DNA of 64,000 bases from positions 4,402,001 through 4,466,000 of the forward strand of contig NC_018014.1 in NCBI RefSeq assembly GCF_000265425.1, given 5' to 3'. The stretch comes from Terriglobus roseus DSM 18391 (GTDB taxonomy: Bacteria; Acidobacteriota; Terriglobia; Terriglobales; Acidobacteriaceae). Below, one piece after another: positions 18,093 through 28,144 of the stretch (position 1 is its first letter; every line of letters begins with the position of its first letter). The notes below the pieces were generated by a model. It was not told the origin of the DNA. It did not search any database and worked only from the letters and a program-made list of their open reading frames with translations. Position numbers and translations under genes: made by a program.

Positions 18093-18278
18093 TTACCAGG
18101 AGGACTTGACGACGCCTGGAATCTCGCCCTTGAGTGCAAGGCTGCGGAAGCACAGACGGCAGATGCCGAACTTGCGGAGGAATGCGCGGGGACGGCCGCA
18201 GAGCTGGCAGCGGTTATGCTGGCGGCACTTGAACTTGGGCTTCTTCGCGTCTTTTACGGCTTTGGCGGTGGTCGACAT
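18093..18278 (-). CDS. rpsN: 30S ribosomal protein S14, zinc-binding short type
   Basis: 61 residues, the short S14 form. Zinc ligands Cys24, Cys27, Cys40 and Cys43 (CQLC and CRLC) are all present, followed by [18 protein letters not shown]. Lies between rplE and rpsH, as in organisms with the zinc form. Confidence 0.98.
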   Translation of the reverse strand: MSTTAKAVKDAKKPKFKCRQHNRCQLCGRPRAFLRKFGICRLCFRSLALKGEIPGVVKSSW

Positions 18279-18304
18279 GCTTTATTACTCCGATCTCTGT
18301 AAGG

Positions 18305-18844
18305 CTATGCGCGGAAGGGCATGCCGAAGTGCTTGAGGAGGACGCGCGCGGAGTTATCATCCTTCGCCGTCGTCACGATGGTCACGTTCATGCCCTTGAG
18401 CTTCTCAACCTTGGAGTAATCGATCTCCGGGAAGATGAGCTGATCGCGCAGGCCCAGCGTGTAGTTGCCGCGGCCGTCAAAGCTCTTGCTGGACACGCCC
18501 TTGAAATCGCGAACGCGGGGCAGAGCCACGCTGATCAAACGATCCAGGAACTCGAACATCGACTCGCCGCGCAGGGTAACCATGGCGCCGATGCTCTGGC
18601 CTTCACGAACCTTGAACTGTGCGATCGACTTCTTCGCCTTGGTCATGACCGGCTTCTGACCGGTAACGGCCGCCAGATCGCTCACAAGGGGATCGAGAAT
18701 CTTGTTGTTCTGCGTCGCCTCACCGAGGCCCATGTTGATGACGATCTTCTCGATCCGGGGAACGGCCATGACGTTTGCCATGCCAAGTTCCTTCTGGACC
18801 GCCGCCTTCAACTCATTGTTGTACTTATCGCGTAGACGTGCCAC
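18305..18844 (-). CDS. rplE: 50S ribosomal protein L5
   Basis: 5S rRNA-binding protein, 179 residues. Conserved [38 protein letters not shown] and [19 protein letters not shown] segments. Followed by rpsN after 26 bp. Confidence 0.99.
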   Translation of the reverse strand: MARLRDKYNNELKAAVQKELGMANVMAVPRIEKIVINMGLGEATQNNKILDPLVSDLAAVTGQKPVMTKAKKSIAQFKVREGQSIGAMVTLRGESMFEFLDRLISVALPRVRDFKGVSSKSFDGRGNYTLGLRDQLIFPEIDYSKVEKLKGMNVTIVTTAKDDNSARVLLKHFGMPFRA

Positions 18845-18995
18845 TTAGCTACTTCTCTTTCTCCACGGTGCCGGGGTAGGCCGCGAGGCCCTTGTACCGT
18901 TTCGTGGGGTGCTCCATTGAGTAGGGAGTCCTAGCCTTCAGTCGTAGAGGCTGCGGGTTACGCTAACAACTCAGACTTCAAACTAAGACTTCGGG

Positions 18996-19322
18996 CTACT
19001 TGACCTTCGGGTAAGCCAGAACTTCACCGGTCGTCTTGGCGAAGCGGATCTTCTTGCCGTCTTCGATGCGGAAACCAACGCGGGTCGGCTTGCCGTTGCC
19101 ATCGACCAAAGCCACATTCGAGAGGTGGATGGGAGCTTCCTGCTCCGCGATACCGCCCTTGATGTTTGCCTGGGGATTCGGCTTGACGTGCTTCTTGATC
19201 ATGCCGACGCCCTGCACCAGGACCCGATCCTTCTCTGCAATGATGCGCAGAACGCGACCAGTCTTACCCTTGTGCTTGCCAGCGATCACGAAAACCGTGT
19301 CGTTCTTCAGAACATGTGCCAT
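18996..19322 (-). CDS. rplX: 50S ribosomal protein L24
   Basis: Assembly-initiator protein, 108 residues, with the KOW motif near the N-terminus ([21 protein letters not shown]). The ATG at 19322 is preferred because AGGAG lies 7 bases upstream; an in-frame ATG seven codons earlier would put that site inside the gene. The spacer to rplE is 151 bp. Confidence 0.97.
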   Translation of the reverse strand: MAHVLKNDTVFVIAGKHKGKTGRVLRIIAEKDRVLVQGVGMIKKHVKPNPQANIKGGIAEQEAPIHLSNVALVDGNGKPTRVGFRIEDGKKIRFAKTTGEVLAYPKVK

Positions 19323-19581
19323 GTAGTACTCCTTGTCCCACACCGTGGTCCCGGTGGCTGGGCCTCTGCGAGTACCTCCGCAGGTCGAGGTTGAAACATT
19401 GGACCAAACTTGTCTACTCTACGCGAAAACCCGCTGCGAGTAAAGCAACGCGCAGTATATTTTCGGAATCGGGATCCAAGTCCCTTCGATTCCATAAACC
19501 GACCGCAGCGAAGCGATCACCAGCCACGAAAAACGGAGACCGCATTCACGGTCTCCGCTGATCACTTTTGTCGAACTGGCG

Positions 19582-19953
19582 TTAGATAACTTCGGGCGCC
19601 AGCGAGACGATCTTCAGGTACTTCTTGTCGCGGAGTTCGCGGGCCACGGGTCCGAAGACGCGGGTTCCGACGGGCTCGCCGGAATCGTTGATCACAACGG
19701 CTGCATTCTGGTCGAAGCGGATGTAGGTGCCATCCTTGCGACGGGCTTCCTTGCGCAGGCGAACGATGACAGCCTTCACAACCTTGCCCTTCTTCACGGT
19801 GCCATCGGGCGAAGCTTCTTTCACCGCAGCGGTTACCACATCACCCAGACCAGCTTTCTTACCTAGGCCGCCACCGAGGGGCAGGATCACCTGCAGACGA
19901 CGGGCGCCCGAGTTATCGGCAACGTCCAGGATGGAACGCATTTGTACGGACAT
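19582..19953 (-). CDS. rplN: 50S ribosomal protein L14
   Basis: Large-subunit interface protein, 123 residues, starting [23 protein letters not shown]. The reading frame is open for another 34 codons upstream, but GGAGAG lies 8 bases before the ATG at 19953 and family length supports this start. Conserved [13 protein letters not shown] and [29 protein letters not shown] (in parts). Confidence 0.98.
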   Translation of the reverse strand: MSVQMRSILDVADNSGARRLQVILPLGGGLGKKAGLGDVVTAAVKEASPDGTVKKGKVVKAVIVRLRKEARRKDGTYIRFDQNAAVVINDSGEPVGTRVFGPVARELRDKKYLKIVSLAPEVI

Positions 19954-20134
19954 TGTTTTCTCTCCTGACCCGACTGGCTTTCCGCCCGGGCCGGGGGCTG
20001 TTCGCCCCAAATATTCTTGATGGTCGCGGCCGCGGAGAGGATCGCTGTACAACATCTACAACGTTCGTCGCGCAGGACGCGTCGTGCCCTAGCATGGTGC
20101 CGAACGGTGCCGACTCCGGGCAAACTTTAGGGGT

Positions 20135-20158
20135 CCCCATCTCAGTATCGAGATGGGG
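20135..20158 (-). other. Intercistronic hairpin between rpsQ and rplN
   Basis: 9-bp perfect stem CCCCATCTC/GAGATGGGG, loop of 6, starting 9 bases after the rpsQ stop. No T-run follows on the minus strand, so it is not a good terminator. Confidence 0.55.
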
Positions 20159-20167
20159 AGGCCCAAA

Positions 20168-20494
20168 CTACTTGGCGGCAGCGGCTGTCGCTTCGCTCAA
20201 CGAGAGCGACGAGCGACGCACGATCTCTTCGAGGTTCCAGCGCTTCAGCTTGCTGGTGGGACGGGTCTCGCGGATACGGACCTGGTCGCCAACGCGTGCC
20301 GAGTTCTGCTCGTCGTGCGCATAGAACTTCTTGTTGGTCTTGACGACGCGCTTGTACTTCGGGTGCGCCTTGCGCATTTCCACCGAAACAACGATCGTCT
20401 TGTCCATTTTGGTCGAGGTCACCAGGCCGATCTTCTCGGTGCGGTGGCCAATCTTCTCTGCCGGAGCAGTAGTCGTAGCAGTTGTCTCAGCCAT
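20168..20494 (-). CDS. rpsQ: 30S ribosomal protein S17
   Basis: 16S rRNA-binding OB-fold protein, 108 residues. Core [25 protein letters not shown] and [18 protein letters not shown]. Both ends are extended with Thr/Ala-rich low-complexity sequence compared with E. coli. Starts two bases after the rpmC stop. Confidence 0.98.
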   Translation of the reverse strand: MAETTATTTAPAEKIGHRTEKIGLVTSTKMDKTIVVSVEMRKAHPKYKRVVKTNKKFYAHDEQNSARVGDQVRIRETRPTSKLKRWNLEEIVRRSSLSLSEATAAAAK

Positions 20495-20496
20495 CG

Positions 20497-20748
20497 TTAT
20501 GCCTTCTTCGCCTTGGTCTTCTTCGCGGGTGCAGCCGACTCGGTCGGAGCCGTTGCCTGACCGAGCGCACGCTGGCGTGCGACGGTCTTAATGCGCGCGA
20601 TATCTTTCTTCAGTTCGCGCAGCTTGTTCACGCCTGCCGTATCGCCCAGGCTCTTCTGGAAGCGAACGCGGAAGAGCTGTTCGCCCGCCTGGGCTTCCTG
20701 CGTCTTCAGTTCGCTATCGGTAAACTCTTTGATCTTGCTCAGTTCCAT
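20497..20748 (-). CDS. rpmC: 50S ribosomal protein L29
   Basis: Exit-tunnel protein that helps bind SRP and trigger factor. Residues 1-65 are the usual two-helix hairpin ([21 protein letters not shown], in parts); residues 66-83 are an Ala/Lys tail. 83 residues in all. Confidence 0.97.
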   Translation of the reverse strand: MELSKIKEFTDSELKTQEAQAGEQLFRVRFQKSLGDTAGVNKLRELKKDIARIKTVARQRALGQATAPTESAAPAKKTKAKKA

Positions 20749-20814
20749 CGGTATCTCTCTCGGTGCGCCAGACTCAAGCGGTCTGCGCCAAACTCTTAGT
20801 GCCGGAACAGCGGA

Positions 20815-21261
20815 CTACGCTGTTGCAGCCTTGCCTTCGGTCGCAACCTTCATGCCAGGGCGCTCAACGAATACGGTGCGCAGGGGCAGCTTGTTGGAAG
20901 CCAGACGCATTGCTTCCTTCGCAACCTCAACCGAAACGCCTTCCATCTCGAAGAGCAGCTTGCCGGGGCGAACAACCGCAACCCAATGGTCAAGTGCACC
21001 CTTACCAGATCCCATTCGAACTTCTGCGGGCTTCTTGGTGATGGGCTTGTCCGGGAAGATCCGCAGCCAGACCTTACCGCCACGCTTGATATAACGCGTC
21101 ATTGCGATACGGCTTGCTTCGATCTGGCGATCCGTGATGTAACCGCACTCCACAACCTTCAGGCCGAAGTCGCCGAACGCGAGTTCGGAACCGCGCCATG
21201 CCTTACCGCGCATCTTGCCCTTTTGCTGTTTGCGGTACTTGACCTTCTTTGGCATCAACAT
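20815..21261 (-). CDS. rplP: 50S ribosomal protein L16
   Basis: Large-subunit protein near the A-site tRNA elbow, 148 residues. Start [20 protein letters not shown] with GGAGAT 10 bases upstream; the second in-frame ATG would be too far from this site. Conserved [41 protein letters not shown] (in parts). Confidence 0.99.
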   Translation of the reverse strand: MLMPKKVKYRKQQKGKMRGKAWRGSELAFGDFGLKVVECGYITDRQIEASRIAMTRYIKRGGKVWLRIFPDKPITKKPAEVRMGSGKGALDHWVAVVRPGKLLFEMEGVSVEVAKEAMRLASNKLPLRTVFVERPGMKVATEGKAATA

Positions 21262-21336
21262 AACGTGCTATCTCCGGCTGCGGCCTTGGCTGATATGACT
21301 CAGTCAGTCTCCGCGCGCTTTCTTTTCTTGATGATG

Positions 21337-21360
21337 GCGGACCGGCTTACACCGGTCCGC
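21337..21360 (-). other. Intercistronic hairpin between rpsC and rplP
   Basis: 9-bp stem GCGGACCGG/CCGGTCCGC with loop CTTACA, 17 bases after the rpsC stop. A similar stem with loop CGGCTTACA (22125-22147) lies after rplV. Confidence 0.55.
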
Positions 21361-21377
21361 AGTTACTGAAAACCTAC

Positions 21378-22046
21378 TTAGAACGCACCTGTGGTGGTCA
21401 CAACGTCGCGGCGCTTCTTCTGCTCGTAGATGTCGCCACGGTAGACCCAGGTCTTGACGCCGATGATGCCGTACGTCGTGTGAGCCTCGGAGAAACCGTA
21501 GTCGATATCAGCGCGCAGCGTGTGCAGCGGCAGACGACCCTGCAGATACCACTCGGAACGTGCGATTTCGTTGCCGTTCAGGCGGCCCGAGACGCGGACC
21601 TTAATTCCCTTGCAGCCGAAACGCAGGGCCGAATCAACCGACTTGCGCATGGCGCGACGGAACGAAACACGCTTCTCAAGCTGCAGTGCAATGTTCTCAC
21701 TGACCAGCTGTGCGTCCAGTTCCGGCTTGTTCACTTCGAGAATATCGATGAACACTTCGCGGCTGGTGCGCTTCTGGATGTCTGCCTTCAGCTTGTCGAT
21801 CTCAGCGCCCTTGCGGCCGATGATGATGCCCGGACGCGCGGTCTTGATGATCAAACGGAGCTTGTTGCCTGGGCGCTCGATCTCGACGGACGAGACACCA
21901 GCGGCCTTCAGCTTTTCACGCAGCTCAGCCTTCAGCTTTACATCCTCAACGAGGAGCTTGTCGTAGCCGCGCTCTACAAACCAGCGCGACTTCCACGGCT
22001 TGTTGATGCCGAGGCGGAACCCATACGGATGGACCTTCTGACCCAT
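21378..22046 (-). CDS. rpsC: 30S ribosomal protein S3
   Basis: mRNA-entry-channel protein of 222 residues. N-terminal start [16 protein letters not shown] domain around [21 protein letters not shown], and the C-terminal [21 protein letters not shown]. Standard length and position. Confidence 0.99.
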   Translation of the reverse strand: MGQKVHPYGFRLGINKPWKSRWFVERGYDKLLVEDVKLKAELREKLKAAGVSSVEIERPGNKLRLIIKTARPGIIIGRKGAEIDKLKADIQKRTSREVFIDILEVNKPELDAQLVSENIALQLEKRVSFRRAMRKSVDSALRFGCKGIKVRVSGRLNGNEIARSEWYLQGRLPLHTLRADIDYGFSEAHTTYGIIGVKTWVYRGDIYEQKKRRDVVTTTGAF

Positions 22047-22124
22047 AACTTATCCCTTCACTTCGCGTCCGCGGACGTTGCCGCGAACTTACTCAGTACT
22101 TACTCGCTGCTAACTGCTCAGCGC

Positions 22125-22147
22125 GCCGGGCCGGCTTACAGCCCGGC
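22125..22147 (-). other. Intercistronic hairpin between rplV and rpsC
   Basis: GCCGGGC/GCCCGGC, 7 bp, loop CGGCTTACA, 9 bases after the rplV stop at 22156. Confidence 0.45.
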
Positions 22148-22155
22148 CTATGAAC

Positions 22156-22659
22156 TTACGCGGTTGCCTTTGCTGTCTTCTTGGCAGCGGCCTTCTTCGC
22201 CGGTGCCTTCGTAGCAGCCTTCTTCGGCTTGCCGGCTGCCTTGGTCTCTGCGGGTGCTGCAGCAGAACCAGTCTCAACCGTCTTGCGCTCGGTGACCGTC
22301 ACGATGATGTGTGCCATGCGGCGCTGATAACGGAACGCACGGCCCATGGGGGCAGGGCGGATCCGCTTCATACGCGGGCCTTCGTTTGCTACTGCCTGCT
22401 TCACAACAAGGCGATCGATATCGAGATCGAAACCCTGTTCCTGGCTCAGGTAGTTCGCATTCTGCACGGCCGAACGCAATGCCTTCTCGACCACGGGGGC
22501 GATGCGCTTCTTGGTGAACATCAGTGTGTTCAGCGCGGACTCCACGCTGAGGCCCTTGATGGTATCCAGCACCAGCTTCGCCTTTTGCGGGCTGACTCGC
22601 TGGAACCGCGCTTCCGCGCGGAACTCTCGTACTGCACTCTTCTCGGCTGTCTTCGCCAT
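22156..22659 (-). CDS. rplV: 50S ribosomal protein L22
   Basis: Lines the exit tunnel. The L22 core is residues 1 to about 118 (RVSPQKAKLVLDTIKGLSVE, RPAPMGRAFRYQRRMAHIIVTV). Residues 119-167 form a long Lys/Ala tail (KAPAKKAAAKKTAKATA), unusual in length, probably reaching rRNA on the ribosome surface. Confidence 0.98.
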   Translation of the reverse strand: MAKTAEKSAVREFRAEARFQRVSPQKAKLVLDTIKGLSVESALNTLMFTKKRIAPVVEKALRSAVQNANYLSQEQGFDLDIDRLVVKQAVANEGPRMKRIRPAPMGRAFRYQRRMAHIIVTVTERKTVETGSAAAPAETKAAGKPKKAATKAPAKKAAAKKTAKATA

Positions 22660-22720
22660 AACTTCTTCCTTATCGCGGTCGCAGGCTTACCTGCTGAACC
22701 GCTGACTAACTAACTTGCTG

Positions 22721-23002
22721 TTACTTACCCTTGGCCGTTTCAGCCTTGGCAGCATGACCCTTGAAGGTGCGCGTTGCGGAGAACTCGCCCAGCTTGTGTC
22801 CAACCATGTTCTCCGTCACGTAGACCGGAATGAACTTGCGTCCGTTGTGGACGGCAATGGTGTGGCCGACAAACTCCGGAAAGATGGTGGAGCGGCGTGA
22901 CCAGGTCTTCACCACTTCCTTCTTGCCCGCTTCGTTCAGCACTGAGACCTTGGTCATCAGGTGCGCGTCGATAAACGGTCCCTTTTTCGTAGAACGTGCC
23001 AT
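22721..23002 (-). CDS. rpsS: 30S ribosomal protein S19
   Basis: Head protein, 93 residues, starting [19 protein letters not shown], with the conserved [23 protein letters not shown] and [15 protein letters not shown]. Standard length; 21 bp after rplB. Confidence 0.99.
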   Translation of the reverse strand: MARSTKKGPFIDAHLMTKVSVLNEAGKKEVVKTWSRRSTIFPEFVGHTIAVHNGRKFIPVYVTENMVGHKLGEFSATRTFKGHAAKAETAKGK

Positions 23003-23023
23003 ATATCCCTCTCGCTCCCTGAA

Positions 23024-23848
23024 TTACTTGCTGCGGCGGTTGACGATAAATACGTCGGTCCGCTTGTTGTTACGTGTCTTGAATCCACGGGTTGGCTGTC
23101 CCCACGGGGTCACTGGGTGACGTCCGCCAGAGGTCTTACCTTCACCACCACCGTGCGGGTGATCGACAGGATTCATCGAGACACCGCGGTTTGCCGGGCG
23201 GATACCGCGCCAGCGGCTGGCGCCGGCCTTACCGAGCGAGATGTTTTCGTGGTCCGTGTTGCCAACCTGGCCGATGGTCGCCATGCAATCCACCAGCACG
23301 CGGCGGGTCTCGCCGGAGGGTAGCTTCAGCAGGGCGTAGTCGCCTTCCTTGGCGATCAGCTGTGCGGACGAACCGGCGGAGCGCACCATCTGCGCGCCCT
23401 TACCAGGACGAAGCTCAACTGCGTGGACCGTCGTACCAGCCGGGATGTTCTTCAGCGGCAGAGCGTTTCCAACCAGGATGTCGGCTTCCGGACCGCTCAT
23501 GATCTGCATGCCAACCTTGAGGCCGACCGGCTGGATGATGTAGCGCTTCTCACCGTCGCGGTAGTTGATCAGTGCGATGCGCGAGCTGCGGTTTGGATCG
23601 TATTCGATCGTTGCCACGGTGCCCGGGACGCCGTACTTTTCGCGCTTGAAGTCGATGAGACGAAGCTTCTGCTTGTGACCGCCGCCGTGGTGGCGCATGG
23701 TCAGTCGGCCCGAAGAGTTACGGCCGCCGGTACGCGGCTTCACTGTCAGAAGCGGCTTGTACGGCTCGTTCGTCGTGATGTCCGAGTTCACCAGCTTCGA
23801 CTGGAAGCGCAGTGTCGGTGTAATGGGTCGGAATGTTTTGATCGGCAT
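23024..23848 (-). CDS. rplB: 50S ribosomal protein L2
   Basis: Peptidyl-transferase-centre protein of 274 residues. [15 protein letters not shown] at the start, [15 protein letters not shown], and the C-terminal [20 protein letters not shown] with the functional His. The ATG at 23848 fits family length; an earlier ATG at 23872 has no ribosome binding site. Confidence 0.98.
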   Translation of the reverse strand: MPIKTFRPITPTLRFQSKLVNSDITTNEPYKPLLTVKPRTGGRNSSGRLTMRHHGGGHKQKLRLIDFKREKYGVPGTVATIEYDPNRSSRIALINYRDGEKRYIIQPVGLKVGMQIMSGPEADILVGNALPLKNIPAGTTVHAVELRPGKGAQMVRSAGSSAQLIAKEGDYALLKLPSGETRRVLVDCMATIGQVGNTDHENISLGKAGASRWRGIRPANRGVSMNPVDHPHGGGEGKTSGGRHPVTPWGQPTRGFKTRNNKRTDVFIVNRRSK

Positions 23849-23988
23849 TTCTATTTCCCTTGCCTTCCGCATAGCTAGTCAGGCGCGCGGATCTCATAAC
23901 TACTTACTCGGATATCAACAAGCTTCACCTGCCACGAGACCTAGCCGACTAGCTGACTCGCACACTTGTTAACTCACTACTTACAGGC

Positions 23989-24282
23989 TTACAGCGAGTT
24001 CACGTACTCCGGCATCTTCTCGCCCGGCTGGAGGCGAACATACGCCTTCTTCCAGTCCGGCTTGAAACCGGTGAACTTACCGCGGCGGCGTTCCTTGCCA
24101 AGGAAGTTAGCAGTGCGAACACCAGCTACCTTTACCTTGAAGAGGTTTTCCACGGCCTGCTTGACTTCGGTCTTGGTTGCGTCGCAGGCGACCTCAAATA
24201 CGAGGGTTCCTTCGGATTCCTTGGCAACCATGCCCTTTTCAGTGATCAGCGGGCGACGAATGGTGGTGTAAAGGGTAGCCAT
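23989..24282 (-). CDS. rplW: 50S ribosomal protein L23
   Basis: Exit-tunnel docking site for trigger factor and SRP, 97 residues. Core TIRRPLITEKGMVAKE, ENLFKVKVAGVRTANFLGKERRRG. Start overlaps the rplD stop by one base, indicating coupling. Confidence 0.98.
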   Translation of the reverse strand: MATLYTTIRRPLITEKGMVAKESEGTLVFEVACDATKTEVKQAVENLFKVKVAGVRTANFLGKERRRGKFTGFKPDWKKAYVRLQPGEKMPEYVNSL

Positions 24283-24956
24283 TACGCAACCTCCTTCTTC
24301 GCAGCCAGCTTACGGCGCGACACATTCTTCTTCAGCACATCCTGCAGCGCCTCAATGGCAGCCTGCGAGAAGATGGCGTGCTCATAGCGGAGCAGGTCGT
24401 AGGGGTGAACTTCCGAGCTCAGAACCAACTCGACGCCGTCCAGGTTACGCGAACCCAGGAACAGGTTCTCCGTCAGCTTCTGGCTTGTCTCAACCAGCAG
24501 GGCAGTCTTCTTCGCGTCAAGGACGTCCAGAGCCTGGCGGTAGAGCTTGGTCTTCGGCTCAGCGGTTTCCAGTGTGGAAACAACCGTCAAACGACCGTCG
24601 GCCAGCTTGGAAGCGAGTGCCGATGCAAGTGCACCCAGCAGCTTCTTCTTTGGGAACTGGTAGTCGTAGGAGCGGGGCTGGGGTCCGTGGACCGTACCAC
24701 CGTGGCGCCAGATAGGCGAACGAACCGAACCCACACGGGCGCGACCGGTACCCTTCTGCTTCCAAAGCTTCTTACCGGAACCTGAAACAAGCTTCTTGTT
24801 CTTGGTTGCGGCTGTTCCCTGACGCATGGAAGCGCGGTAGTGGTTCACCGACTCCCAGAGCAGGGCCTTGTTTACTTCGACGCCGAACACCTCGTCCGCA
24901 AGCTCCAGCTCGCCGACCTTGTTCCCGCCGAGATCGACCACATTGATCTTTGCCAT
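24282..24956 (-). CDS. rplD: 50S ribosomal protein L4
   Basis: 224 residues. The tunnel loop with KQKGTGRARVGSVRSPIWRHGG is diagnostic. L4 represses the S10 operon in gamma-proteobacteria; the leader here (about 57 nt) looks too short for that mechanism. Overlaps rplW by one base and lies 202 bp after rplC. Confidence 0.99.
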   Translation of the reverse strand: MAKINVVDLGGNKVGELELADEVFGVEVNKALLWESVNHYRASMRQGTAATKNKKLVSGSGKKLWKQKGTGRARVGSVRSPIWRHGGTVHGPQPRSYDYQFPKKKLLGALASALASKLADGRLTVVSTLETAEPKTKLYRQALDVLDAKKTALLVETSQKLTENLFLGSRNLDGVELVLSSEVHPYDLLRYEHAIFSQAAIEALQDVLKKNVSRRKLAAKKEVA

Positions 24957-25158
24957 CTCTTATTCCTTCGGCTGCCGTTCTATTGCGGCGGCCCTACTTC
25001 GCTTGTGTCATCCCGCTGTCGACTGGCTCATGGAGCAGTCCGCGGCAATGCAGGTAATACGGTATTGCTTGAAACTGCCAGACAAACCGAGGAGGCTGTC
25101 ATCCGCGACGAAGCGGAGGGCCTGCTTTCGCATAGCCGCTCCGCTCACGCGGCAAAAG

Positions 25159-25899
25159 TTACTTCTTCTTGCTCGGCGAAGCCTTCTTCGAGGCCTTCAG
25201 CGGATCGAGCGTACCAGCTCCGGCAAATCCACGACGCTCGCGCGGCGGGTTCTTTGCCTTTGAGATCAGGATCGTTCCCTGACGCGGTCCGGGTACTGCA
25301 CCCTCGACGAGCAGGAGCCCGTCTTCCAGGTCGATACCGCGGATGCGGAGGTTGCGAACCGTGATCTGCGCGTCACCGAAGTGACCCGGCATACGCTGGC
25401 CCGGGAATACGCGCGACGGGAACGACGATGCACCGATCGAACCCTGAATCTGGAACATGTGACCGTGCGACTTGGGGCCGCCGGCGAAACCATGGCGGCG
25501 AACAACACCCGCGAAGCCGCGGCCCTTGCTCTTGCCAATGATGTCGACGAACTTCTCGCCGTCGAAGATGTCGACCAGAACACGATCGCCAGCCTTGACC
25601 TGATCCTCACCCTCGGTGTTCGTACCTGAAGCCGACTCGATGCCGACCTCGCGGAGCTCACGAACCGGCGGTGCATCTGCCTTGGCGAAGTGACCCGTCA
25701 TCGGCTTGTTGATCTTGGAAGCCTTCACGAACTCGACGAGGCCGATCTGGGCGGCATCGTAGCCGTCCTTCGCCTGCGTCTTGAGCTGCGTGATGACGCA
25801 GGGGCCGACCTTGATCACGGTTACCGGGTGAACCACACCGGCATCGTCGAAGATCTGGGTCATGCCGATCTTCTTGCCCAACATACCTGTTACTGACAT
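25159..25899 (-). CDS. rplC: 50S ribosomal protein L3
   Basis: Assembly protein whose loop reaches the peptidyl transferase centre. 246 residues: MLGKKIGMTQIFDDAGVVHPVTVI, then GFAGVVRRHGFAGGPKSHG and FPGQRMPGHFGDAQITVRNLRI (in parts). C-terminus extended by about 25 Lys/Ser-rich residues. Confidence 0.99.
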   Translation of the reverse strand: MSVTGMLGKKIGMTQIFDDAGVVHPVTVIKVGPCVITQLKTQAKDGYDAAQIGLVEFVKASKINKPMTGHFAKADAPPVRELREVGIESASGTNTEGEDQVKAGDRVLVDIFDGEKFVDIIGKSKGRGFAGVVRRHGFAGGPKSHGHMFQIQGSIGASSFPSRVFPGQRMPGHFGDAQITVRNLRIRGIDLEDGLLLVEGAVPGPRQGTILISKAKNPPRERRGFAGAGTLDPLKASKKASPSKKK

Positions 25900-26005
25900 C
25901 TTGACTCCTCATCATGCCGTGCGAGTCGTTCCGCAACAGCACTGCCGGGTTTACCCGAATCTTGTTTGCTTGCGCTTTCGCGCGGGTGCTACCTGCAGAC
26001 CGCTC

Positions 26006-26326
26006 TTAGCGAGTAACGGTCTTGATCTCTACGTCCACACCGGCCGGCAGGTCGAGCTTCATCAGCGCGTCCACGGTCTGCTGGGTGGGTTCAAGAATGT
26101 CGATCAAGCGCTTGTGCGTACGGATTTCGAACGCCTCACGCGACTTCTTGTCGACGTGGGGGGAACGCAGCACGCAGTACTTGTTCTTCATGGTCGGGAG
26201 GGGAATCGGACCCGCAACCTGTGCTCCGGTGCGCTTCGCGGTCTCGACGATCTCGCCGGTCGACGTGTCCAGGACACGATAGTCATACGCCTTCAGGCGG
26301 ATGCGAATTCTCTGCTGTGCAGCCAT
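26006..26326 (-). CDS. rpsJ: 30S ribosomal protein S10
   Basis: First gene of the S10 cluster, 106 residues. S10 is in the 30S head and also partners NusB in antitermination. Core [55 protein letters not shown] (in parts). A good promoter lies about 65 bp upstream. Confidence 0.99.
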   Translation of the reverse strand: MAAQQRIRIRLKAYDYRVLDTSTGEIVETAKRTGAQVAGPIPLPTMKNKYCVLRSPHVDKKSREAFEIRTHKRLIDILEPTQQTVDALMKLDLPAGVDVEIKTVTR

Positions 26327-26389
26327 TGTTCTACTCTCTATCTACGCAAAGATCTGCTTGACGCGGGAGGCCTTTAGGCCAACCTTACG

Positions 26390-26418
26390 AATATACCGTG
26401 ATCCTGATCCCGACGCAA
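26390..26418 (-). promoter_or_regulatory. Promoter of the S10-spc-alpha cluster
   Basis: Minus strand TTGCGT (26413-26418), 17-nt spacer, TATATT (26390-26395, five of six matches). It sits between the kelch-gene terminator and rpsJ and predicts a leader of about 57 nt. Confidence 0.65.
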
Positions 26419-26445
26419 GAAAATGTAGCCGAAATATGGAGGAAA

Positions 26446-26471
26446 GGGGCGCCTCGCCGCGAAAGCGCCCC
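26446..26471 (-). terminator. Terminator of the kelch-type lipoprotein gene
   Basis: 7-bp stem GGGGCGC/GCGCCCC, followed on the minus strand by CCTTTCC. It separates the upstream kelch gene from the S10 promoter. Confidence 0.5.
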
Positions 26472-26529
26472 GCCTTGTTCTGCTCGAACCACTGCTACCC
26501 CTCTCATGCTCCTCCGACATCTGCCCGTC

Positions 26530-27981
26530 TCACCGAAAAACCTCCAGGTACCGCACACCACTCGATGTCGTATCGTTACCGCTCGTAATCAACACCTGGC
26601 CGTTGCTCAGGAGCGTCGCAGTCCCACGAAACCGGTTCGAAAGTGTGTTGGGCCCGTTCGTTGCGATCTGCGTCACCGGGTCAAAGATCTCCGTGGTGGC
26701 GCTCGGATACTCGACCTCGTCATATCCATTTGCCAGCAGAAACCGCCCGTCCAACAGCCGCACCAGCGCATGAAACGTCCGGCCCACGTGCAGCGTTCCA
26801 AAGTCAGTGAATTTACCGGTTGCGGGATCCCAGACCTCGACCTGCGCCACCTGCTGCGTTCGAATGTTCTGGTCTTCGTTCGTCATCCCGCCAAAGATGA
26901 CCACACGCCCGTCGTCCAGCACGCCCGCCGAATGCCCGGAACGACTGATGCGCAGGCTGCCGGTGGAAGACCACTTGTTCGTCGCCGGGTCGAAGATCTC
27001 TGCCGTCTTCAACGCATCGAGCGAGCAGGTCGCGGCGCAGTTATTCGGCCGCCCACCCACCACCAGCACACGACCATCCTTCAACCGCGTCGCTGTGTGC
27101 TGCCACCGTCCGTCCTTCGTGGACGGCCCCACGTCGAACCTGCCCGTCACCGGTGAATAGATCTCACTCTCCGTGTTCGATGAAAAGTCAGGACCGTACT
27201 GCGAAATGCCGCCCACCACCAGCACGCGCCCATCCGCCAGCAGGGTCATCGTATGTTCACGACGGCCCCGGTTCATCAGAGGACCCGCGGTGAATCGGTC
27301 TTGCGCGGGATCGTAGATCTCTGATGTCTTGAAGACCTCGCGGAAGAGGTTGGCGCTCGTGATGCGGTCATAGCCGCCCGTCACCAGCACCTTGTCATCG
27401 GCAAGCGAAACCGAAGCATGCCCCTGCCGAGGCGTCACCATCGTCCCCGCAGGCACCACACCGGCCGAGCCGTTCAGATACCGCTCTGCCCGCGTATGCA
27501 GAGCACCGGTTCCCCATCCACCGATCAGCAGCACACTGCCATCCGGCAGCAACTCCGCCGTATGTCGGTCGTACCCTTCGGGCGTCCCGCCCTTGTCGCT
27601 GATCATCTCCGCGTAGCCGCTCACCTGCACCTGGGCTTCCGCGTACTTGGTCGGATCGGCAACGCTCCATGCGCGGACCTTGGCGGTCATGGCTTTGTTC
27701 GGCGCGACATAGAGACCGCTGGTGCTGGCGGACCCGCCATTGACCACTTCGAAGGCCACACGCGTGTCCGCCGTGCCCGTTACCGTGGTGGAGAACTGCT
27801 GTTTCTCCAACAGGAAGAGCGAGACGCTGCTCGGTGCAATCGCTACGGTCACTGTTGCCGGTGCTGGTGTTGGTGTTGGATCTCCACTGCGTGGCGACCC
27901 GCCGCTACCCGCGCCGCCGCAACCCGTGAGCGTCGACAGCGCGACACTCAGAAACAAACTACATAAAAATGAAAGTCTCAT
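26530..27981 (-). CDS. Kelch-repeat beta-propeller lipoprotein
   Basis: 483 residues. The start at 27981 has AGGAG 7 bases upstream and yields a signal peptide ending in a lipobox (STLTGC, Cys21), so the protein is probably exported and lipid-anchored. After a Gly/Ser/Pro linker and a short Ig-like region, residues about 130-480 hold five to six kelch-type blades with repeats such as DGRVLVVGG, DDKVLVTGG and DGRVVIFGG, each about 55 residues apart. Such propellers resemble galactose oxidase-type folds, but copper ligands are not evident. Specific function unknown. Confidence 0.8.
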   Translation of the reverse strand: MRLSFLCSLFLSVALSTLTGCGGAGSGGSPRSGDPTPTPAPATVTVAIAPSSVSLFLLEKQQFSTTVTGTADTRVAFEVVNGGSASTSGLYVAPNKAMTAKVRAWSVADPTKYAEAQVQVSGYAEMISDKGGTPEGYDRHTAELLPDGSVLLIGGWGTGALHTRAERYLNGSAGVVPAGTMVTPRQGHASVSLADDKVLVTGGYDRITSANLFREVFKTSEIYDPAQDRFTAGPLMNRGRREHTMTLLADGRVLVVGGISQYGPDFSSNTESEIYSPVTGRFDVGPSTKDGRWQHTATRLKDGRVLVVGGRPNNCAATCSLDALKTAEIFDPATNKWSSTGSLRISRSGHSAGVLDDGRVVIFGGMTNEDQNIRTQQVAQVEVWDPATGKFTDFGTLHVGRTFHALVRLLDGRFLLANGYDEVEYPSATTEIFDPVTQIATNGPNTLSNRFRGTATLLSNGQVLITSGNDTTSSGVRYLEVFR

Positions 27982-28144
27982 CCCCCATCTCCTGGGACTG
28001 ACTTCGGCGCGAAAGATCCGCAAGGCCAAAGCAGCTTCTGTCGTGATGCCGGCGCAATGGGGGGAAACGCCGACGTCAGATTGTATGAATTCCGTTGGTT
28101 AACTTAATGATCGGCAAAAAAAACATCGAACCGAAGGCGCGCAA

